In this document: one piece after another, positions 41,274 to 46,613 of the stretch
Position numbering within the stretch: the stretch's first letter is position 1
Layout: the number at the start of each line of letters is the position of its first letter
Source of the DNA: a virus
Length of the DNA stretch: 46,613 nt
Virus record (IMG/VR): IMGVR_UViG_3300042386_001046
Span: 1-46,613 of that record
Reading direction: 5' to 3' (one strand)
Notes under the pieces: model-generated
What the model saw: only the letters and a program-made list of their open reading frames with translations
The model's database searches: none
Told to the model about the DNA's origin: nothing
Position numbers and translations under genes: made by a program

Positions 41274-41985
41274 TCAAGATATTTCAAAATTAATTAATAA
41301 AGAAGTTGGTAAAACGGCAATAATCTGTGGTACAGGACCTTCTTTGGGGAATTATTTAAACATTTTAGAAAGTAATAATGATTACATTAAAATTTGTTGT
41401 AATGAAATTAACATTATGACAAAAATAGTCCCTAATTATTGGGTTTTTGCAAATTCCCACCAAACTATACATTCAATGGTAGAAACTTTTAAAAAATTTC
41501 CAAATACTACTGTTGTACATGCCGATTCTGTTGACACCACCCCTTGGGAATGGATAGTTGAAAATGTAGACACGAACTACTTTAGATATGACCAAAGACA
41601 TTTTAATGGAGAAACTTGTACTAATTGTCCAAATAAATGTCATAATTTAAATCCAAAATTTTTAACAATACAAGAATTATTAAAAAATTATACAAATTAC
41701 GAAAAAATATATAGTACAGGTAGTACAGTTGCGGTACACATGTTGGCTTTAGCGATATTACTTGGGTGTAAAAAAATATATATTTGTGGAGTTGAGTTAA
41801 ACTACTCATTAGGGTATGTTTCACCAGACTTTACCAACTACTCAAGTTTTAATCCTCATCTTGATGAGATATTAACCGATTTTGAAATAATTAAACAAAG
41901 TGCCGAAAAAATAAATGTCGAGATTCAAAATCTAAGTGATATGTCTCATTTAAAGAAAATTTTTAATACTTCTAATATCTTATAA
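41266..41985 (+). CDS. DUF115/MptE-like protein (Maf-type glycosyltransferase-related)
   Basis: The 239-residue product has the DUF115 pattern: GKTAIICGTGPSLGNYLN near residue 15, and TGSTVAVHMLALAILLGCKK followed by IYICGVELNYS near residue 155. This is the core of motility-associated factors (Maf), which are thought to transfer pseudaminic or legionaminic acid onto flagellin Ser/Thr, and of some archaeal MptE enzymes. A CxxCxxxC motif (CTNCPNKC) near residue 120 could bind zinc. I chose ATG at 41266, which overlaps the stop before it by 8 bases. The ATG at 41248 would overlap by 26. With the NeuA-type gene 0.8 kb on, a transferase role is attractive. Confidence 0.75.
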   Translation: MTNQDISKLINKEVGKTAIICGTGPSLGNYLNILESNNDYIKICCNEINIMTKIVPNYWVFANSHQTIHSMVETFKKFPNTTVVHADSVDTTPWEWIVENVDTNYFRYDQRHFNGETCTNCPNKCHNLNPKFLTIQELLKNYTNYEKIYSTGSTVAVHMLALAILLGCKKIYICGVELNYSLGYVSPDFTNYSSFNPHLDEILTDFEIIKQSAEKINVEIQNLSDMSHLKKIFNTSNIL

Positions 41986-41988
41986 AAA

Positions 41989-42783
41989 ATGTCACACAAA
42001 AATTTAACAGCTTATAATGGGTATGAAATATTTTACGATAAAAACGAAATGGAAAAATATCGTCAAAATAAATTAAACGATTGTGAAAAAAATTTAAAAT
42101 TTATAAATTCTTTTTTTAAAGAAAAAATTAATATTTTAGAATTGGGTTCAGGTAATTCAAAATTATTATATAATTTGAATTTAAAAAATTTACTCAATTT
42201 TGGGTACGGATTTGAAATAAGTGAAGACAGATTTAATTTTGCGGAAAATTGGAGACGTGATTTAAACATAGAAAATGTTAAAAATATATGTGATAATTTT
42301 TTAAATTTAAAAAAATATAATTTTTCTAATATTGATTTATGTTATATGTCAGATTTATCTTTTCAGTTTTGTGAACCAATATCCGAAGGTTTTGAAATTA
42401 AATTATTAAAGGATGTTTATGAAACTTTGAAAAAAAATGGTAAGATAATAATTGAACTCGATGGGTGTAAAAAAATTTTAGATTCTATTAAAATGGGTGG
42501 TAAAATTTGGGATGAGTTTGATTATCCTGACCCATGGCAATATTCTCTTTGGGATTGTAAATTTGACGACTCAAATAATTTTTTAACGTGGGATAAAACA
42601 TTTATTTCAAGGGATGAAAATAAAAAGAGTAATTCGTCGGTAATTTTAAAAATTTATAATAAAGAACAAATAAAAAATTTGTTGTTGTCGGTTGGTTTTA
42701 AAAATATTATCTTTTTTCAAGATTGGGAGTTAGGTGAATTTAATTGTGATGGTACTGAATTTATTATAATTGCGGAAAAATAA
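41989..42783 (+). CDS. SAM-dependent methyltransferase
   Basis: The 264-residue product has the Rossmann-type AdoMet site ILELGSGNSKLLYNLN near residue 45, an acidic loop after GYGFEISEDRF, and a later NGKIIIELDGCKK strand. Class I methyltransferases in sugar clusters usually methylate a hydroxyl or carboxyl of a sugar, and no phage-specific substrate can be read here. The final segment LLLSVGFKNIIFFQDWE is the usual C-terminal beta hairpin. It sits between the Maf-like and NeuA-type genes. Confidence 0.8.
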   Translation: MSHKNLTAYNGYEIFYDKNEMEKYRQNKLNDCEKNLKFINSFFKEKINILELGSGNSKLLYNLNLKNLLNFGYGFEISEDRFNFAENWRRDLNIENVKNICDNFLNLKKYNFSNIDLCYMSDLSFQFCEPISEGFEIKLLKDVYETLKKNGKIIIELDGCKKILDSIKMGGKIWDEFDYPDPWQYSLWDCKFDDSNNFLTWDKTFISRDENKKSNSSVILKIYNKEQIKNLLLSVGFKNIIFFQDWELGEFNCDGTEFIIIAEK

Positions 42784-42784
42784 T

Positions 42785-43456
42785 ATGGTTTGTTTAATTT
42801 TAGCTCGGGGCGGAAGTAAGGGTGTCCCTCAAAAAAATATTAAAGAATTAAATGGAGTTCCACTAATTGGTTACGTAATTGAAGCCGCCAAAAAAACAAG
42901 TAACATTAATGAAATTTATGTCTCAACAGATTGTCAGGATATTAAAAAAATTTCTTTATCATATGGAGTAAAAATTATTGATAGACCTTTAGAACTATGT
43001 CAAGATAATTCTTTAGATATTGATGCATTTAAACATTTTTGTAATGTTACCAATATAAATTCCCCAATTGTTCATTTAAGAGCCACAACCCCTCTTATAA
43101 AACCACATATTTTAGATGATGCAATTTTTGAATTTGAAAAAAATAAACATTTGGTTACAAGTCTTAGGTCAGGACATGAAATGTCTGAATCCGCGTATAA
43201 ATTTTTTATTAAAAAAAGAGGACTATGGTATCCAATAGTAGAAAATATGGACCAAAATAATCCTAGACAATCGTATCCAAAAACATATGTCCCTAATGGT
43301 TATATTGATATTGTAAAACCAGAAATTTTTATGAAAGGGGATAACTTATACGGGAAAAAAATATATTCTTATGTAACAAATTTAACTCAAGAAATTGACA
43401 CAATAGAAGATTTTGAGTATATTGAATATCTAATTAAAAATAAAAAATATGTATGA
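42785..43456 (+). CDS. neuA: CMP-sugar (acylneuraminate-type) cytidylyltransferase
   Basis: The 223-residue product has the nucleotide-binding signature CLILARGGSKGVPQKNIKEL, then IYVSTDCQDI, VHLRATTPLIKP and YVPNGYIDIVKPE, as in CMP-Neu5Ac, CMP-legionaminate and CMP-pseudaminate synthetases. These enzymes activate a keto-sugar acid with CTP. The exact acid cannot be read from the sequence. I chose ATG at 42785 (MVCLILARGG). An in-frame TTG five codons earlier lies inside the previous gene. The following aminotransferase overlaps by 8 bases. Confidence 0.88.
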   Translation: MVCLILARGGSKGVPQKNIKELNGVPLIGYVIEAAKKTSNINEIYVSTDCQDIKKISLSYGVKIIDRPLELCQDNSLDIDAFKHFCNVTNINSPIVHLRATTPLIKPHILDDAIFEFEKNKHLVTSLRSGHEMSESAYKFFIKKRGLWYPIVENMDQNNPRQSYPKTYVPNGYIDIVKPEIFMKGDNLYGKKIYSYVTNLTQEIDTIEDFEYIEYLIKNKKYV

Positions 43457-44786
43457 GTTTTCAAAAACCCCAATAGAATGTGTAAAAATAAAAACAAAAA
43501 ATAGATGTATTCAAACTAAAATTCCATCACCGGAAACTATCAAAATAATACAGGATTGTATTAATTACGAACCTAATTCAATGAATGACCAATTACCAAT
43601 TGTTTGGGATTCGGCACTTGATTATTCGGTTTATGATGTTTCAGGTAATAAATGGATTGATTTTACATCTTCAATATTTGTTACAAATGTTGGTCACTCA
43701 AACCCTAAAGTAAAAGAGGCGATTATCTCAAAAACAAATAGGAACTTATTGAACGCCTACTACTACCCAACAAAAGAAAGGTCTGAGTTTTCAAAACTAC
43801 TTGTTGAAATAACCCCTGAAAAATTTGATAAGGTTTTATTTTTATCAACTGGCTCTGAATCAGTTGAATGTGCAATTAAGATGTCAATTAAGTATAACCA
43901 TAAGAACAAAGTTATTTCATTTAATAATGGTTATCACGGTAAAACAATGGGTTCCGCAATGGTTGGGGGAAAATTCAAATCACAAGAATGGATACCTGTT
44001 AAAACTTACGTAACACATTTACCATACCCTGACTCAATCACAATAAAAAATGAAAATTTATCTCCTAAAGAATTATTTGAAAAATATTTTAAAGACCTCA
44101 ACCCTAATGAGTATTCCGCAGTCATAATGGAACCATATCAAGGATGGTCCGCGGAATTTGCGTCTAAAGAATACATACAATTACTAAGAGAATGGTGTAC
44201 CAAAAATGAAGTTTTATTAATCATAGATGAAATTCAATCAGGATTTGGTAGAACTGGTAAACTTTTTGCATATGAACATTTTGAAATTATTCCTGATATT
44301 ATTGTTTGTGCTAAAGGCATTTCATCGTCATTACCACTATCTTGTGTCATAACAAACAATAAAATTATTAATACTGATATGTCTTATAATAGTACTCACG
44401 GTGGGAATCCAGTTGCGGTTGCGGCGTCTGAGGCCTCTGTTAAATTCCTTATTGAAAATGATTTAATTAATGAATCAATGAGGAAGGGCAAATTAATGGA
44501 GTCTGAGTTATTAGAATGGAAACATCAAATGTCAAAATACGTTAAGAAAGTAAATTGCCAAGGTTTGTTAGCTGGAGTTTTTATAGAATCACCTGACGGT
44601 AATAATATTGATTTTGTTGATAGACTAATTGAAATTGCAATGAGAAAAGGATTGTTATCAATTAGAACTCAATCAGGGACATTAAAAATAGGTCCCCCAC
44701 TTACTATTTCAGATGACGCACTAATTGAAGGTATTAACGTATTAAAAGAAAGTTTAATAGAATGTTTAGACACGTTGGAATTGTAG
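43449..44786 (+). CDS. Class III PLP-dependent aminotransferase
   Basis: The 445-residue product has the class III fold: STGSESVECAIKM (133 to 145), GYHGKTMGSAMVGG (161 to 174), LLIIDEIQSGFGRTG with Asp260, and the PLP lysine Lys289 in VCAKGISSSLP. THGGNPVAVAASEASVKF follows. Family members act on ornithine, 4-aminobutyrate, glutamate semialdehyde or keto sugars. Next to a CMP-sugar synthetase, a role in adding an amino group to a sugar acid or in making an amino-acid substituent is likely. Length and motifs are complete. Confidence 0.9.
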   Translation: MYEFSKTPIECVKIKTKNRCIQTKIPSPETIKIIQDCINYEPNSMNDQLPIVWDSALDYSVYDVSGNKWIDFTSSIFVTNVGHSNPKVKEAIISKTNRNLLNAYYYPTKERSEFSKLLVEITPEKFDKVLFLSTGSESVECAIKMSIKYNHKNKVISFNNGYHGKTMGSAMVGGKFKSQEWIPVKTYVTHLPYPDSITIKNENLSPKELFEKYFKDLNPNEYSAVIMEPYQGWSAEFASKEYIQLLREWCTKNEVLLIIDEIQSGFGRTGKLFAYEHFEIIPDIIVCAKGISSSLPLSCVITNNKIINTDMSYNSTHGGNPVAVAASEASVKFLIENDLINESMRKGKLMESELLEWKHQMSKYVKKVNCQGLLAGVFIESPDGNNIDFVDRLIEIAMRKGLLSIRTQSGTLKIGPPLTISDDALIEGINVLKESLIECLDTLEL

Positions 44787-45175
44787 TAAATGATATCGAT
44801 AGAATGATTTGGTTCTATCATAAAATTTTAGGATTAGATATAATGTATGATAAAATTGAAAGTGGACACTTTTTAAACCATATATTAAATTCTAAAGAAT
44901 TGTCCCCAAGAATTATTAAGTTAGGTAAAGATAACTCTACAATTGTTGAACTTTTATTTTTTAAAAATTGTGAGTTAATTGAAAAAAATTTGTTTTCTAA
45001 TGGGTATACTCATTTCGCACTAACAGTAAAAGATTCTGAAAATTTACACAAAATAATGATAGACAATGGTTTATCAGTGATAAATAATCCAATAATTTCA
45101 GATGAAAAAACCGTTAAAGTTTTTTTCGCAAAAGACCCTGAAAATAATATAATTGAATTTGTTGAGTTATTATGA
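44762..45175 (+). CDS. VOC (glyoxalase-like) protein
   Basis: The 137-residue product contains a paired beta-alpha-beta-beta-beta fold: FRHVGIVVNDIDRMIWFYHK at the start (His4), YTHFALTVKDSENLHKIM in the second half with His, and NNIIEFVELL at the end (Glu). These are the usual metal ligands of VOC epimerases and glyoxalases. In a sugar pathway it could act as an epimerase or lyase, but the reaction is unknown. It overlaps the aminotransferase by 25 bases. The start fits because the domain begins at residue 2. Confidence 0.8.
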   Translation: MFRHVGIVVNDIDRMIWFYHKILGLDIMYDKIESGHFLNHILNSKELSPRIIKLGKDNSTIVELLFFKNCELIEKNLFSNGYTHFALTVKDSENLHKIMIDNGLSVINNPIISDEKTVKVFFAKDPENNIIEFVELL

Positions 45176-45942
45176 AAATTGGGATATTACAGGGTAGGTT
45201 AAGTAAACCTATCGATAATAAAATGCAAGAGTTTCCAATAGATACTTGGGAAAATGAATTTAATCATATTAAACATATTGGTATATCAGGTATTGAGTGG
45301 TTAATTACCCCAAAAGATAATTTAACCAATCCATTTTTTACTAATAATAATCTTCCTAAAAATATTTTATCCGTATGTGTCGACACTATGGTTAACACAA
45401 ATTTTTATAAAAAAAAATTTTTAAATAAAAATTTAATTCCTGTTTTAAATAGAATGACTGAATTAAAAATTAAAAAAGTTGTCATTCCTTTACTTGAGGA
45501 TAGTTCAGTTACTGATATATCAATTAGATATAAATTTTTAAAGAATTTTGTACCTATTTCAGTAAAATATCCAAACATAGATTTTTGTTTTGAATTTGAA
45601 TGTAAAAAAGAAATTGTTATGAAAATTGTGAATAGAATGGATAATTTTTTTATTACCTACGACACTGGTAATTTTACATCTTTTTATAAAGAAAATATTA
45701 ATCACCAAGAATTAATACAGTATTTTGGTAATAAAATTAAAAATATTCACATTAAAGATAGAAATTATCAAGGAGAAACAAAATTGTTTGGATTTGGGGA
45801 TACAAATTTTAAAGTAATATTTGAAATATTAAAAAAAATTAACTATAATGAAAATGTAATTTTACAACTCGCGAGAGAAGTTGAATGTAACGAAGTAAAT
45901 TACATATCCGAAACGTTAAAAAAAATTAATAAAATTATATGA
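45172..45942 (+). CDS. TIM-barrel sugar isomerase/epimerase-like protein
   Basis: The 256-residue product has the xylose isomerase-like TIM barrel plan: KIGILQGRLSKP, HIGISGIEWLITP, KKVVIPLLEDSSV, IDFCFEFECKKE, ITYDTGNFTSF and IKNIHIKDRNYQGETK with the acidic and histidine metal ligands, ending VILQLAREVE. Such enzymes isomerise or epimerise sugars, sugar acids or inositols. Its place between VOC and SDR genes suggests one step of the same sugar pathway. It overlaps both neighbours by 4 bases. Confidence 0.8.
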   Translation: MKIGILQGRLSKPIDNKMQEFPIDTWENEFNHIKHIGISGIEWLITPKDNLTNPFFTNNNLPKNILSVCVDTMVNTNFYKKKFLNKNLIPVLNRMTELKIKKVVIPLLEDSSVTDISIRYKFLKNFVPISVKYPNIDFCFEFECKKEIVMKIVNRMDNFFITYDTGNFTSFYKENINHQELIQYFGNKIKNIHIKDRNYQGETKLFGFGDTNFKVIFEILKKINYNENVILQLAREVECNEVNYISETLKKINKII

Positions 45943-46613
45943 GAAACTTATTTGATTTAGATGGTAAAATTGCACTTATAACAGGTGCTGGTGGTTTATT
46001 GGGTCCAAAACACGCCGAAGCTCTCTTAGAGTATGGAGCAAAAGTAATTTTGACAGATGTTAATATGGATAATTTAAAAGAAAAGTATCAGTATCTTTCA
46101 GAAAAATATGGTATAGAAAATATCAGTATAGAATATATGGATGTCACTAAAAAAGACACTATTGAAGTTGTTAGTGAAAAATATGATAGAATTGACATAT
46201 TAATTAATAATGCGGCTAAAGACCCAAAGGTAACAAAAGATGATAATAGTTTAACTCCTGAAACAAGATTTGAGGTTATGAGTGAATCTTACTTTAAAGA
46301 AGGGATTGATGCAATTATAAATGGAACGTTTATGACTTCTCAAGTTATTTGTAATAAGATGTTAAAAACAGGAGGGGGAGTTGTTTTAAATATTTCATCA
46401 GATTTAGGTGTAATTGCTCCTGACCAAAGAATATATCGTGATGAGTCAAAAAAAGAAGAAGAACAGAACGTTAAACCAATAACATATTCCGCAGCTAAAT
46501 GGGCGGTAGTCGGGATGACAAAATACTTATCAACTTATTTCGCAAAAAACAATATAAGAGTCAATTGTTTAAGCCCAACAGGTGTGTATAATGACCATCC
46601 TATTGATTTTGTA
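45939..46613 (+). CDS. Short-chain dehydrogenase (PtmA-like), cut by window edge
   Basis: The first 225 residues are present and the frame is open at the right edge. It has the cofactor motif LITGAGGLLGPKHAEALLEY (TGxxGxxG), ILINNAAKDP, VVLNISSDLGV with the catalytic serine, and ITYSAAKWAVVGM with Tyr and Lys of YxxxK. The opening NLFDLDGKIALITGAGGLLG resembles PtmA, an SDR of flagellar nonulosonate clusters that also carry a NeuA-like PtmB gene. It overlaps the isomerase by 4 bases. Reduction or oxidation of a sugar is expected, with the substrate unknown. Confidence 0.88.
   Translation, partial: MRNLFDLDGKIALITGAGGLLGPKHAEALLEYGAKVILTDVNMDNLKEKYQYLSEKYGIENISIEYMDVTKKDTIEVVSEKYDRIDILINNAAKDPKVTKDDNSLTPETRFEVMSESYFKEGIDAIINGTFMTSQVICNKMLKTGGGVVLNISSDLGVIAPDQRIYRDESKKEEEQNVKPITYSAAKWAVVGMTKYLSTYFAKNNIRVNCLSPTGVYNDHPIDFV

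Noticed and set aside
1-46613. tRNA genes, integrase, attachment sites and insertion sequences
   Set aside because: None could be recognised by eye on either strand. A tRNA scan and repeat search would be needed to exclude them.

Overview
The window is a piece of a large, strongly AT-rich (about 70% A+T by eye) tailed-phage genome of the T4-like myovirus type. The diagnostic genes are a gp18-like contractile tail sheath, a gp19-like tail tube, gp13/gp14/gp15-like neck genes, a tape measure gene preceded by a gp26/gp51-family tail chaperone, and a gp43-like family B DNA polymerase. Start codons are not preceded by recognisable Shine-Dalgarno sequences and leaders are short and A/T-rich. This suggests a Bacteroidota-type host, but it is an inference and not a demonstration. 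No tRNA, CRISPR array, insertion sequence or integrase was seen.

Layout. (1) 1-11209, minus strand: the tail and neck module. In transcription order it runs gp14-like and gp15-like neck genes, sheath, a HAD phosphatase-like protein, tail tube, tail assembly chaperone with a probable +1 programmed frameshift, tape measure, and a large structural gene running off the left edge. Rho-independent terminators follow the sheath and the tube. A tiny ribbon-helix-helix-like gene sits on the opposite strand. (2) 11264-15221, plus strand: SNF2-type helicase, Fe/Mn superoxide dismutase, gp13-like neck protein and a small unknown protein. (3) 15224-18019, minus: DNA polymerase. (4) 18108-32120, minus: about 14 kb in which eight glycosyltransferase or glycosyltransferase-like genes are packed between virion-appendage genes. 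Two of the appendage proteins carry long Thr/Pro(/Gln) mucin-like stalks. (5) 32166-34762, plus: five small phage genes of mostly unknown function, closed by a terminator. (6) 34836-46613, plus: one continuous run of overlapping genes that starts with a glycosyltransferase, an exonuclease and a dUTPase. It continues with glycosyltransferases (GT2+GT4 fusion, GT25, GT10, GT11), a Maf-like DUF115 protein and a methyltransferase. It ends with a sugar-acid cassette: a NeuA-type CMP-sugar synthetase, a class III aminotransferase, a VOC protein, a TIM-barrel isomerase and a PtmA-like SDR cut by the right edge.

How it may work together. My main inference is that regions 4 and 6 form a phage-encoded glycan system. 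Region 6 would supply and activate a nonulosonic-acid-like or amino sugar. The transferases of both regions would build O-glycans, plausibly on the phage's own mucin-like fibre stalks, although host surface glycans are an alternative target. A recurrent TATTTAT element 4 to 35 bases upstream of most transcription-unit heads is a candidate phage promoter, and its reverse complement matches the core of the T4 late promoter.
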